Shown here: piece after piece, positions 1-6,950 of the stretch
Layout: each line of letters begins with the position of its first letter
How positions within the stretch are numbered: the first letter of the stretch is position 1
Origin: JANOGU01 sp964499865
GTDB taxonomy: Bacteria > Pseudomonadota > Alphaproteobacteria > Rhodobacterales > Rhodobacteraceae
DNA: 14,849 bases
Assembly: GCA_964499865.1 (NCBI GenBank)
Contig: CAZCPY010000074.1
Coordinates: forward strand, 1-14,849
Direction of reading: 5' to 3'
Program-made: the position numbers and the translations under genes
The notes under the pieces: model-generated
Databases searched by the model: none
What the model saw: only the letters and a program-made list of their open reading frames with translations
Told to the model about the DNA's origin: nothing

Positions 1-57
1 CCGCATGGATTCACAATGTGAATCCTCGACGGTCAAAGTTGTGCAACAACGCCCCTT
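1..57. mobile_element. Possible end of an IS5-type insertion sequence (truncated by window edge)
   Basis: Read on the minus strand, this stretch begins GGGGCGTTGTTGCACAAC at about 57-40 and continues towards the window edge. The TTGCACAA core near the tip resembles the terminal inverted repeats of IS5-family (IS427-like) elements. The same core, GTTGCACAAATC, occurs at the other edge of the window beside a transposase remnant. A perfect 8-base inverted repeat, GATTCACA-A-TGTGAATC, lies at 8-24. DctM-like coding sequence begins abruptly at about position 53, which fits an insertion boundary. No transposase sequence is visible because the element would extend leftwards out of the window. The IS assignment is inference from the tip sequence only. 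Confidence 0.4.
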
Positions 58-469
58 CGAGATCATCTTCGTCGTCATCCCGATCACCGTGCCGGTGCTC
101 TGGATCATGGGCGTCGATCCGGTCTGGCTGGGGGTGATGATCGGTCTCTTGTTGCAGACCTCGTTCCTGGCCCCGCCCTCCGGGTTCTCGCTGTTCTACC
201 TGCGGGGCGTGGCGCCGCGGACGATCCGCCTGATGGCCGGGATGGGCATGGGCATCGCCTTCCTGCCCGCGCTCTACACGCGCTCAGCGGTCGGGCCCGA
301 CGACCGCGACGTGGCGATGGTGTCGCTGGCCGTTCCGCGCATCCTGCCGTCGGTGGGCCTGGTCACCCGGACAGGCGGCGCCGGCGACGCCGCCGCCCGC
401 ATCGCGGGCGTCATCCGGTCCGTCGCGCGCGAGGTCTTTGCGGGAACGCCGGTGCATGACGGCGGCTGA
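5..469 (+). pseudogene. Chimeric remnant: TRAP permease (DctM) fragment joined to LysR-regulator C-terminus
   Basis: The 154-residue frame has three unlike parts. Residues 1-16 come from the IS-like end. Residues about 17-71 match the late part of a TRAP transporter large permease: a hydrophobic helix with IPITVPV, then VDPVWLGVM, LQTSFLAPPSGF and FYLRGVAP, all hallmarks of DctM. From about residue 72 (base 218) the sequence becomes the end of a LysR-type effector domain, close to OxyR-like regulators: RLMAGMGMGIAFLPALYTRS, then SVGLVTR and a final helix IAGVIRSVARE. An intact DctM is about 430 residues and a LysR regulator about 300, so neither is complete. The join is in frame, so a product could be made, but neither function should survive. 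The next gene ends on the opposite strand 13 bases away. The DctM part is fairly certain and the LysR part likely. Confidence 0.62.
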
Positions 470-481
470 CCCTGGCCGGGC

Positions 482-1267
482 TCAGGACATGATCAGCCCG
501 CCGTCCACGTTCACCGTCTGCCCGGTGATGTAGGCGGCATCCTCCGACGCAAGGAAGGCCACCAGCGCTGCCACTTCGGCCGGCGTGCCTGCCCGCCGCA
601 TCGGGATGCCGCGCACCCATTCCGCCATCAGCTCGCCCGGGCCGTAGTCGCCCAGCATCCGACCCCAGACGCGGTCGTTGTAGTCCCACATCTCGGTATG
701 GATGATGCCGGGGCAGATCGCGTTGACGGTGATCCCCTCGGGCGCCAGTTCCCTGGCCAGGCTTTGCGTGATGCCGACCACGCCGAATTTCGAGGCGGCG
801 TAGTGCGGCGTGTAGATGAACCCCTGCCGCGCCTGGCCGCTTGCGGTGTTGACCAGCCGCCCGCGCATGCCGCTGGCGCGGAAGCGGCGCACCGCCTCCT
901 GGCAGCACAGGAAGACGCCCTTGGTGTTGACGCCCAGGTTGAGGTCCCATTCGCGCTCGGTCAGGTCCTCGACACGCGCGATGGTGATGACGCCCGCGTT
1001 CTGCACCGAAACCGACAGCGGCCCCAGCGCCGCCTCGGCCGCGCCATAGGCCTCGCGCACCGCGGCGGCGTCGGTCACGTCCAGCACGAAGCCCGCGACC
1101 TGCGCGCCGGTCTCGGCGGCGATCGCCGCGGCGGCGTCCGGCGTGTCGCGGTCGATGGCGGCGATGGCCACGCGCGCGCCTTCCCGGGCAAAGCGCACGG
1201 CGATGCCCCGCCCGATGCCCTTGTTGCCGCCGGTGACCAGCACCGCCTGCCCTTCGAAACGTCTCAT
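482..1267 (-). CDS. Short-chain dehydrogenase/reductase (SDR), probable polyol/sugar dehydrogenase
   Basis: This is a 261-residue classical SDR, a cytoplasmic NAD(P)-dependent oxidoreductase. The glycine motif TGGNKGIG is at residues 12-19. An aspartate at 39, at the end of the second strand, suggests NAD+ preference. The NAG motif is at 90-92. The catalytic tetrad reads N114, S143, Y156 and K160 (YAASK). The C-terminus GQTVNVDGG is typical of the family. The HTEMWD segment after the catalytic helix recalls polyol dehydrogenases such as the sorbitol dehydrogenase SmoS, which favours a sugar alcohol substrate, but this is weak evidence. The ATG overlaps the TGA of the upstream regulator gene by four bases (ATGA), so translation is probably coupled. 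It is the last gene of the leftward unit with the kinase and transketolase genes. The exact substrate is unknown. Confidence 0.9.
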   Translation of the reverse strand: MRRFEGQAVLVTGGNKGIGRGIAVRFAREGARVAIAAIDRDTPDAAAAIAAETGAQVAGFVLDVTDAAAVREAYGAAEAALGPLSVSVQNAGVITIARVEDLTEREWDLNLGVNTKGVFLCCQEAVRRFRASGMRGRLVNTASGQARQGFIYTPHYAASKFGVVGITQSLARELAPEGITVNAICPGIIHTEMWDYNDRVWGRMLGDYGPGELMAEWVRGIPMRRAGTPAEVAALVAFLASEDAAYITGQTVNVDGGLIMS

Positions 1268-2223
1268 GCCCCCCCCCCTGTCAGACGCGCGGCGGTGAAT
1301 CTGTCGGTCACCAGCACGTCGATGATCCCCGCCCGAAGCGCCCCCGCGATGGCCGCCGTCTTGGCCTGCCCCCCCGCCAGCGCCATGACGCGGCCCGCGC
1401 CCGACAGCTCGTCCAGCGACATGCCGATCACGCGGTCGTCCATCGGCGTGCGCACCGGCCGGCCCGCGGCGTCGAAGAAGCGCAGCGACATCTCGCCCAC
1501 CACGCCGTCCTCGTTCAGCCGCGCCAGTTCCTGCGGCGAGAAGATGTTGCCCGACCGCGCCAGCAGGTCCGACGGCGCCACCGCACCGATGCCGATGATC
1601 GCCAGCGTGACGCGCGAGAACAGGTCCATCGTCTCGCGCACGAAGGGGTCGGCCAGCATGACGAGCTTGGCCTCGCGCGAGGAGGCCACGCCCTGCACCG
1701 GCAGCAGGCGCGGCTCGGCGCCGGTCAGGCGGGCCAGCCGCGTGGTCAGCTGCGTCGCATGCGCCTGCACCGAGGGGTCGCCCATGCCGCCCAGCGTCTG
1801 CACCACGTGGCGCGCCTTGGCAGCCTTCAGCGGGTGGATGTTGTCGACCATGCGCAGGATCGTCTGGCTCCAGGACGACACGCCGATGATCTCGCCGGGG
1901 GCCAGCGTCACCTCGAGGAAATGCGCCGCCGCCTCGCCGATGCGGGCCATGATGGCGCCGTCGCGGTCTTCGGTGCAGTCGGCGACGATCGCCTCGGTCA
2001 GGCCGTAGGTCCGGCGCAGGCCCGCCTCCAGCTCGGCGAAGGTGCCGGGCGGCGGGATCACCGTGGTGCGGACGATGTCCTCCTGTTCGGCGCGCTTGAG
2101 CATCCGGCTGACGGTGGCCTGCGACAGGCGCAGCGTCTCGGCGATTTCGGCCTGCCGCTTGCGGTCGATGTGGTACATCTGCGCGATCCGGGCGATCAGC
2201 CGCAACTCGTTCACCCGCCCCAT
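1264..2223 (-). CDS. SorC-family sugar-responsive transcriptional regulator
   Basis: This 319-residue protein has the SorC/DeoR-type architecture. An N-terminal helix-turn-helix lies at about residues 24-44 (QAEIAETLRLSQATVSRMLK). From about residue 60 follows the sugar-phosphate-binding domain, with GVSSWSQT, VVQTLGGMGDP and the late GQAKTAAIAGALRAG segment. SorC-family proteins bind a phosphorylated sugar or polyol, which alters operator binding and switches the neighbouring catabolic operon. The ATG at 2223 is preceded by CGGAGG, a good ribosome-binding site. The gene lies 21 bases after the kinase stop and overlaps the SDR start by four bases. A perfect palindrome (2237-2252) lies directly upstream, suggesting self-regulation. 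Related imperfect sites occur in the divergent promoter region. The likely effector is the phosphorylated product of the adjacent kinase. Family assignment is firm; ligand and sign of control are inference. Confidence 0.92.
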   Translation of the reverse strand: MGRVNELRLIARIAQMYHIDRKRQAEIAETLRLSQATVSRMLKRAEQEDIVRTTVIPPPGTFAELEAGLRRTYGLTEAIVADCTEDRDGAIMARIGEAAAHFLEVTLAPGEIIGVSSWSQTILRMVDNIHPLKAAKARHVVQTLGGMGDPSVQAHATQLTTRLARLTGAEPRLLPVQGVASSREAKLVMLADPFVRETMDLFSRVTLAIIGIGAVAPSDLLARSGNIFSPQELARLNEDGVVGEMSLRFFDAAGRPVRTPMDDRVIGMSLDELSGAGRVMALAGGQAKTAAIAGALRAGIIDVLVTDRFTAARLTGGGA

Positions 2224-2236
2224 CGCCCGCGCCTCC

Positions 2237-2252
2237 GTGAATGTTTATTCAC
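2237..2252 (-). promoter_or_regulatory. Candidate SorC operator upstream of the regulator gene
   Basis: GTGAATGTTTATTCAC is a perfect 6-base inverted repeat around GTTT. It overlaps the TAA stop of the kinase gene and ends 13 bases before the regulator ATG. It stands out as AT-rich in very GC-rich DNA. Similar sequences lie at 5701-5716 (minus strand, 11 of 16 bases) and 5841-5856 (plus strand, 12 of 16). Its place between kinase and regulator suggests autoregulation, or a roadblock on readthrough from upstream. No convincing promoter was found immediately upstream. Confidence 0.5.
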
Positions 2253-3708
2253 TGCTAGCGGGGGCGGCGGGCAAGGTCGAGCGTTTCACGGCGTCGTGCC
2301 AGACGCGCAGCCGCCGGGTGGCGTCCGAGGCACGGGGCACAAGCCGCGTGCCGGCGCGCGGCAGGGCGGCGATGGCGGCAAGGTCGGGCCAGACCCCCAG
2401 CGAAAGGCCCGCGAGGTAGGCCGCGCCGAGCGCGCTGGCCTCGGGCGCGTCGCACTGGGTGACGGGCAGGCCCAGCACGTCGGCCAGGCCCTGCATCAGG
2501 AAGGCGCTGCGGCTGGGACCGCCGTCGGCGTAAAGCGCACCCGGCGGCACCGGGCTTTGCGCGGCGATGGCGCGGAACACGTCATGCACCTGGAAGGCCA
2601 TGCTGTCGGTCACCGCGCGCGCCATCTGCGCCCGCGTGGTGGTGAACCCGATGCCGCAGAACAGCGCCCGCGCCTCGGTGCTCCAGTAGGGTGCGCCGAG
2701 GCCCACGAAGGCGGGCACGAAGCCCGGGCCCCCGGGGTCGGCCGTGGCGGCCAGGTCGATCAGCGCCTGCACGTCGGCCAGGCCGAGGATCTCCGCCATC
2801 CAGGGCATGGCGCTGGCGGCGACAAGGATGTTGCCCTCGAAGGCGTAGGTGGCCCGTCCCGCCAGCGACCAGGCGACGGTGGTGGTGATCCCGCCCTCCG
2901 GGGCCACGAAGGCGGGCAGGGTGGCCATGATCGACGACCCGGTGCCGAAGGTCACCTTGGCGTCGCCGGGGCGAAAGGCGCCGTGGCCGAACAGCGCCGC
3001 ATGGCTGTCGCCGACGGCGGCGCGGATCGGCGTGCCGTCGGGCAGGCCGGGCACGCCCCGCGTCAGGCCGAAGTCGGCGGCGCTGTCCTGCACCTGCGGC
3101 AGCGTTTCGAGAGGCACGCCGAACAGGGCAGAGAGTTCCCCGCTCCAGCTCAGGGCGCCGAGGTCGAACATCTGGCTGCGCGCGGCGTTCGAGGCGTCGC
3201 AGGCATGGACCGTGCCGCCGGTCAGGCTGTGGATCAGCCAGGCGTCGATGGTGCCCAGCCGCGGGCTCCGGCCCGCGGGCACGCGGTCCAGCAGCCAGCG
3301 CATCTTCGGCCCCGGAAACATCGGGTCGAGCGGCAGGCCGGTCAGCGCCTGCACGCGGGGGCCATGCGCCGCCAGCGCGGCGCAGTCCGGCGCGGTGCGG
3401 CGGCACTGCCAGCTGATGACCGGGCCGAGCGGTTCGCCCGTCGCGGCATCCCAGACGGTGACCGATTCGCGCTGGTTCGAGATGGCGACCGCCAGCACCT
3501 CCGCCTCCGGCGCCGCGGCAAGACAGTCGGCCATCGCCTCGTGGACCGAGGCGCGGATGCGCTGCGGGTCCTGCGACACCCAGCCGGGCTGCGGGAACGC
3601 GATCCCCACCGCCGCCGCCCCCCGCGCCAGGATCGCGCCGTCCGTGCCCACCAGCACGGCCTTGGAGTTGGTCGTGCCCTGGTCGATGGCGAGGATCGCG
3701 GGCGTCAC
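2245..3708 (-). CDS. FGGY-family carbohydrate kinase (ketose/polyol kinase)
   Basis: This 487-residue cytoplasmic kinase transfers phosphate from ATP to a sugar or polyol. The N-terminal ATP-binding motif is DQGTTNSK at residues 9-16. A substrate-site segment follows, SNQRESVTVWD and SWQCRRT, close to glycerol kinase and other FGGY enzymes. TFGTGSS is the central phosphate-loop motif. Near the C-terminus ADGGPSRSAFLMQ corresponds to FGGY signature 2. Length is normal for the family. GTG at 3708 is chosen because AGGTGG lies six bases upstream and the protein begins just before the first conserved strand. It is probably not a housekeeping glycerol kinase, since no glpF or glpD is nearby and it sits with a split transketolase, two SDRs and a sugar importer. 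A ketose such as xylulose, ribulose or apulose is a reasonable substrate class, but the sequence does not decide. Confidence 0.92.
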   Translation of the reverse strand: MTPAILAIDQGTTNSKAVLVGTDGAILARGAAAVGIAFPQPGWVSQDPQRIRASVHEAMADCLAAAPEAEVLAVAISNQRESVTVWDAATGEPLGPVISWQCRRTAPDCAALAAHGPRVQALTGLPLDPMFPGPKMRWLLDRVPAGRSPRLGTIDAWLIHSLTGGTVHACDASNAARSQMFDLGALSWSGELSALFGVPLETLPQVQDSAADFGLTRGVPGLPDGTPIRAAVGDSHAALFGHGAFRPGDAKVTFGTGSSIMATLPAFVAPEGGITTTVAWSLAGRATYAFEGNILVAASAMPWMAEILGLADVQALIDLAATADPGGPGFVPAFVGLGAPYWSTEARALFCGIGFTTTRAQMARAVTDSMAFQVHDVFRAIAAQSPVPPGALYADGGPSRSAFLMQGLADVLGLPVTQCDAPEASALGAAYLAGLSLGVWPDLAAIAALPRAGTRLVPRASDATRRLRVWHDAVKRSTLPAAPASSE

Positions 3709-3749
3709 CGGCCACCACCTGCGTCAAGGGTCCGGCGGTCGGGACTGGG

Positions 3750-3852
3750 CGCCTCCCCTCCCCCTCGTGGGGAGGGGATGGGGGAGGGGGGCACTACCTC
3801 AGCACGAGCGCCCCCCCCCACCCCATCCGTCCCCCACGAGGGGGGGAGGGGG
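3750..3852. repeat. Long C/G-rich inverted repeat between the transketolase and kinase genes
   Basis: The left arm, about 3752-3792 (CTCCCCCTCGTGGGGAGGGG core), and the right arm, about 3809-3852 (CCCCACGAGG core), are imperfect reverse complements of roughly 40 bases around a short loop near 3793-3808. The left arm also folds on itself (CCCCTCCCC against GGGGAGGGG). Such strand-asymmetric C and G runs are typical of dispersed intergenic palindromic (REP/BIME-like) elements in alphaproteobacterial genomes. Transcribed as part of the leftward operon, it would make a very stable RNA structure that could protect the upstream transketolase message or reduce downstream kinase expression. It contains no credible gene. 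Confidence 0.7.
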
Positions 3853-3864
3853 CCGCTCGGCCCC
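3849..3864. other. Short perfect GC hairpin after the transketolase genes
   Basis: GGGGCC-GCTC-GGCCCC is a perfect six-base-pair stem with a four-base loop, about 40 bases beyond the stop codon of the second transketolase gene in its direction of transcription. No U-run follows, because the large G/C repeat comes directly next, so it is not a standard intrinsic terminator. It may act with the repeat as a transcript-stabilising or attenuating structure. Confidence 0.35.
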
Positions 3865-3904
3865 GGCCTTGGGGAAAGTCCTCGGGTGATGACCATCGCA
3901 CCCA

Positions 3905-4867
3905 TCATTGGCCGCGCTTGCGGGCGATCAGCGCAATGGCCGCCTCGGCCACCGCGGCGGGGGCCATGCCGAATTCGTCCAGCAGGAATTCGGCCGATCC
4001 CGTGGGGGCAAAGATGCCCGGCACGCCCAGGCGGGTCATCGGCACCGGCACGTGGTCCACCACCACCTCGGCAATCGCGGAGCCCAGGCCGCCGAAGACC
4101 GAATGCTCCTCGGCTGTCAGGATCGCGCCGGTCTCGGTTGCGGCGGCCACCACCGCCGCCACATCCACCGGCCGCACCGTCGCCATGTTCAGCACCCGCG
4201 CCTGCACCCCCCGCGCCGCCAGCAGCGCCGCCGCCGCCAGCATCCGGTGCGTCAGCGTGCCGTTGGCGATCAGCGTCACGTCGCCCCCCTGCCGCAGCAC
4301 GTCCGCCCGCCCCGGCTGGAACCGGTGCCCCTCGGGCAGAAGGTCCGGCACGCCCACGCGGCTGAGGCGCAGGAAGCACGGGCCCTCCGCCTCTGCCGCC
4401 CAGCGGACCGCCGCCGCCGTCTCGGCCGGGTCGGCGGGGGCGATGACCGGCAGGCCGGGCAGCACGCGGGTCCAGGCGAAATCCTCGATCGAATGGTGCG
4501 TGGGGCCAAGCTCGCCATAGGCCATGCCGGACGAGATGCCGACGAGCTTCACGTTGGCCTGAGAATAGGCGATGTCGGCCTTGATCTGCTCCAGCGCGCG
4601 CCCGGTCAGGAAACAGGCCGCGCCGCAGACGAAGGGGATCAGCCCGCCGTTGGCCAGCCCCGCGGCCACGCCCACCATGTCCTGTTCGGCGATGCCCACA
4701 TTCACCAGCCGGTCGGGGAACCGGGACTTGAACCCGCCCAGCTTGGACGAGCCCACCGAATCGTTGCACACCGCCACCACCCGCGGATCGGCGGCGGCCA
4801 GCGCCTCGAGCGTCGCGGCAAAGGCGTCGCGGCAGTCGTGCAGGCGGGGGACGGCGGGGGCGTTCAT
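3905..4867 (-). CDS. Transketolase, C-terminal (pyrimidine-binding) subunit
   Basis: This 320-residue protein carries the second half of a transketolase as a separate subunit. It contains the pyrimidine-binding domain followed by the C-terminal transketolase domain. VGIAEQDM around residue 61 holds the conserved glutamate that activates the thiamine diphosphate cofactor. ELGPTHHSIEDF and VIAPADPAET are also standard. The C-terminal domain begins near LIANGTLTH and includes LNMATVRPVD and TAEEHSVFGGLGSA. With its partner it should transfer a two-carbon glycolaldehyde unit between a ketose phosphate and an aldose. The ATG overlaps the partner's TGA (4864-4867), implying coupled synthesis of a heteromeric enzyme. 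Split transketolases are common in catabolic clusters, for example AptA/AptB acting on apulose 4-phosphate, and differ from the single-chain housekeeping enzyme. The donor is probably the product of the adjacent kinase (inference). Confidence 0.93.
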   Translation of the reverse strand: MNAPAVPRLHDCRDAFAATLEALAAADPRVVAVCNDSVGSSKLGGFKSRFPDRLVNVGIAEQDMVGVAAGLANGGLIPFVCGAACFLTGRALEQIKADIAYSQANVKLVGISSGMAYGELGPTHHSIEDFAWTRVLPGLPVIAPADPAETAAAVRWAAEAEGPCFLRLSRVGVPDLLPEGHRFQPGRADVLRQGGDVTLIANGTLTHRMLAAAALLAARGVQARVLNMATVRPVDVAAVVAAATETGAILTAEEHSVFGGLGSAIAEVVVDHVPVPMTRLGVPGIFAPTGSAEFLLDEFGMAPAAVAEAAIALIARKRGQ

Positions 4868-5688
4868 GCGACGGGCTCCGCGAGTTCCGCCAGGGCGATG
4901 CGGTACTGTTCGGCGTTCGGCACCTTGTGGTGCCAGTCCACGCGGTCCTGCATGAAGGATATTCCCTGACCCTTGTTGGTATGGGCCACGATGCACTGCG
5001 GCCGGTCGCCGCGGCGTTCCAGCGCGGGCAGGATGCGGTCCATCCGGTGCCCGTCGATTTCCGTCACGTCCCAGCCGAAGGCCTCGATCCTGGGCCGCAG
5101 GGGGGCGAGGTTGTTGGTCTCGGACAGTGCCGCGCCCTGCTGGAACCGGTTGTGGTCGATGATCAGGGTCAGGTTCGACAGCCCGAACTGCGCCGCGGCC
5201 ATGATCGCCTCCCAGTTGGACCCCTCCTGCATCTCGCCGTCGCCGGTCATCACGTAGGTGTGCCAGGCCGCGCCGGTGATCCGCGCCGCCTTGGCCATCC
5301 CCACCGCCACCGGCAGCCCGTGGCCCAGCGGGCCGGTCGAGGTCTCGACGCCCGGCAGCTTGGTGTTTGCGGGGTGGCCGTTCAGGCGGGAATGCGGCTT
5401 GAGGAAGGTCGCGAGCTCCGCCTCCGGAAAGAAGCCGCGCATGGCGAGCGTGACGTAGAGCGCGCAGGCGGTGTGCCCCTTGGACAGCACGAACCGGTCG
5501 CGGTCGGGGTGGCGGGGCTGGTCGGGCCAGATGCGCAGCACGCGGAAGTAGAGCGCGGTCAGGATGTCGATGGCCGACATCTCGCCGCCGATATGGCCCG
5601 CGCCCGCCTCGAAAACCGCCTGCAGGTCGCGGCGCCGGATCGCGCGGGCGATGCGGTCCAGGTCATTCGGCGGCGGGGCTGCGGGCAC
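4864..5688 (-). CDS. Transketolase, N-terminal (thiamine diphosphate-binding) subunit
   Basis: This is the first half of a split transketolase, 274 residues from the chosen start. GAGHIGGEMS (about 29-38) and SKGH (69-72) supply active-site histidines. STGPLGHGLPVAVG is conserved. The thiamine diphosphate/metal motif runs from GDG (149-151) to N180 in IIDHN. I chose GTG at 5688 because TGAGGA lies four bases upstream and family members begin close to this point. An in-frame ATG at 5706 would add six residues but lacks a ribosome-binding site and lies inside the candidate operator at 5701-5716. A further ATG upstream, shortly before that operator, is also possible. It is the first gene of the leftward unit, divergent from the ABC importer. 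The enzyme is cytoplasmic and needs its partner subunit for the complete active site. Confidence 0.91.
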   Translation of the reverse strand: MPAAPPPNDLDRIARAIRRRDLQAVFEAGAGHIGGEMSAIDILTALYFRVLRIWPDQPRHPDRDRFVLSKGHTACALYVTLAMRGFFPEAELATFLKPHSRLNGHPANTKLPGVETSTGPLGHGLPVAVGMAKAARITGAAWHTYVMTGDGEMQEGSNWEAIMAAAQFGLSNLTLIIDHNRFQQGAALSETNNLAPLRPRIEAFGWDVTEIDGHRMDRILPALERRGDRPQCIVAHTNKGQGISFMQDRVDWHHKVPNAEQYRIALAELAEPVA

Positions 5689-5700
5689 GGAATCCTCATT

Positions 5701-5716
5701 TCGCATAAATATGCAC
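5701..5716 (-). promoter_or_regulatory. Candidate SorC operator before the transketolase operon
   Basis: On the minus strand the sequence is GTGCATATTTATGCGA, containing the perfect palindrome GCATA-TT-TATGC. It matches the regulator-gene palindrome at 11 of 16 positions and has the same spacing. It lies just before the chosen GTG start of the transketolase N-subunit, close to the expected transcription start of the leftward unit. The match is imperfect, so the call is tentative. Confidence 0.4.
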
Positions 5717-5725
5717 ACAGCCATT

Positions 5726-5754
5726 TTTCTTGCGCCGAAGCCGTCAATGTCAAG
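5726..5754 (-). promoter_or_regulatory. Possible sigma-70-type promoter of the leftward operon
   Basis: A consensus TTGACA -35 element lies at 5754-5749 on the minus strand. At 17-base spacing the -10 position (5731-5726) reads AAGAAA, a poor match to TATAAT but AT-rich. Transcription would start near 5720, just ahead of the candidate operator, which would suit repression. Weak evidence because of the -10. Confidence 0.25.
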
Positions 5755-5797
5755 AGAAGATTTCCATGCCGCGCGCACCAAAGGCAGCAGAAGCCAG

Positions 5798-5825
5798 TTG
5801 ACAGCCCCGACCCCCCTCCGATACG
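5798..5825 (+). promoter_or_regulatory. Possible sigma-70-type promoter of the ABC importer operon
   Basis: TTGACA at 5798-5803 is followed after 16 bases by GATACG (5820-5825), which overlaps the palindrome ATACGCGTAT at 5821-5830. Transcription would start near 5832, placing the candidate operator at 5841-5856 roughly ten bases downstream, where a bound regulator could block elongation. The -35 is perfect and the -10 is moderate. Confidence 0.35.
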
Positions 5826-5840
5826 CGTATTCTGACGATG

Positions 5841-5856
5841 GTGAATATCTATTCTG
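5841..5856 (+). promoter_or_regulatory. Candidate SorC operator before the ABC importer operon
   Basis: GTGAATATCTATTCTG keeps the GTGAAT half-site and four-base spacer of the palindrome upstream of the regulator gene, with an ATTC second half (12 of 16 identical). It lies about 34 bases before the permease ATG, between the putative promoter and the ribosome-binding region. Shared with the other two sites, it suggests one regulator controls both divergent units. Confidence 0.45.
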
Positions 5857-5889
5857 TCTAGTGCGCCCTGGGGAGGGGCAGACCGGACG

Positions 5890-6876
5890 ATGCAGGCGCC
5901 GACAACAGCCAGGGCCGATCCGCGCGCGCCTGCGCCGCGCGGCCTTTGGACAGTGATGAGCGGCGCGACGGGCCCGCTGATCGGGCTGATCCTCTTGTGC
6001 CTGTTCCTGACGGTGGCGACCGACAAGTTCCTGTCGCTGCGCAACTTCCTCAACATCCTCGACCAGATCACCGTGCTGGGGATCATCGCCGTTGGCATGA
6101 CGCTGGTGATCCTGATCGGCGGCATCGACCTGGCGGTGGGGTCGGTGCTGGCGCTGTCGATGATGGTGCTGGGATACCTCAACATCGAGATGGGCCTGCC
6201 GATGGGCCCGGCCATCGCGCTGGCGCTGGCGGCGGCGGCGGTCAACGGCCTGATCGCGGGGATCCTGATCACAAGGTTCAACGTGCCCGCCTTCATCGCC
6301 ACGCTGGCGATGATGTCGGTCGCCCGCGGTGTCGCCAACATGATCACCAACGGCCAGCAGCTGACCGGCTTTCCGCCCTGGTTCAACATGGGCGCGATCA
6401 TCCGCTATGGCGGCTTCGTCACCACCACCGTGCTGGTGATGATCGCCGTCTTCCTGCTGGCGCTGCTCTACCTGCGCTACCGCTACGGCGGGCGCGCGCT
6501 CTATGCCATCGGCGGCAACCCCGAGGTGGCGCGGCTGGCGGGCATCAACGTGGGGGCCATGACGGTGATGGTCTACACCGTCTGCAGCCTGCTTGCCGGC
6601 GTCGCGGGGCTGGTGCTGGCGGCGCGGCTCGACTCGGCGCAGCCGTCGCTCGGCACGTCCTACGAACTCGACGCCATCGCCGCGGTGGTGATCGGCGGCA
6701 CCTCGCTGTCGGGCGGCACGGGCGGGATCGGCGGCACCATCATCGGCGTGCTGATCATCGGCGTGCTGCGCAACGGGCTGAACCTTCTGTCGGTATCGCC
6801 CTTCATGCAGCAGGTCGTCATCGGCCTGGTGATCCTTTTGGCCGTCACGGCCGAGACCTTCCGCAAGCGCGGATGA
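5890..6876 (+). CDS. Ribose-type sugar ABC transporter, permease
   Basis: This 328-residue inner-membrane protein belongs to the RbsC/BPD_transp_2 family and forms the translocation path, probably as a homodimer. It is almost wholly hydrophobic, with about eight to ten predicted membrane segments from near residue 28. Family landmarks are LIGGIDLAVGS in the second segment, the cytoplasmic ALYAIGGNPEVARLAGI (about 203-219) that contacts the ATPase, and VVIGGTSLSGGTGGIGGT followed by GVLRNGLNLL. ATG at 5890 has GGAGG rather far upstream (about 14 bases). An ATG at 5956 is an alternative that would remove a polar, proline-rich leader. It is the first gene of the rightward operon, followed by the binding protein. 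Family assignment is secure; substrate specificity is carried by the binding protein. Confidence 0.95.
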   Translation: MQAPTTARADPRAPAPRGLWTVMSGATGPLIGLILLCLFLTVATDKFLSLRNFLNILDQITVLGIIAVGMTLVILIGGIDLAVGSVLALSMMVLGYLNIEMGLPMGPAIALALAAAAVNGLIAGILITRFNVPAFIATLAMMSVARGVANMITNGQQLTGFPPWFNMGAIIRYGGFVTTTVLVMIAVFLLALLYLRYRYGGRALYAIGGNPEVARLAGINVGAMTVMVYTVCSLLAGVAGLVLAARLDSAQPSLGTSYELDAIAAVVIGGTSLSGGTGGIGGTIIGVLIIGVLRNGLNLLSVSPFMQQVVIGLVILLAVTAETFRKRG

Positions 6877-6950
6877 GAACTGCCCGCCGCAAGGCCGGGT
6901 CACGCAAGGGAACCCCGCCACGGGGCCCTGTCAACAAGGAGGAGAGACGG

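Noticed and set aside
8..24. Perfect inverted repeat GATTCACA-A-TGTGAATC, whose ATTCAC/GTGAAT halves resemble the SorC operator
   Set aside because: The half-sites are in everted order with three-base spacing, and it lies within the IS-like end far from the cluster's promoters, so the resemblance is probably chance.
1759..4365. Very long plus-strand open frame of about 868 codons opposite the regulator and kinase genes
   Set aside because: It is antisense to genes with clear family motifs, and its translation is low-complexity, rich in Arg, Gly, Ala and His. This is the usual effect of high third-position GC.
4864..6921. A 685-codon minus-strand frame running from the ABC permease region into the transketolase N-subunit
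   Set aside because: The upstream part is antisense to the permease and rich in His, Asp and Gln without motifs. Only the transketolase part is real, and its proper start is near 5688.
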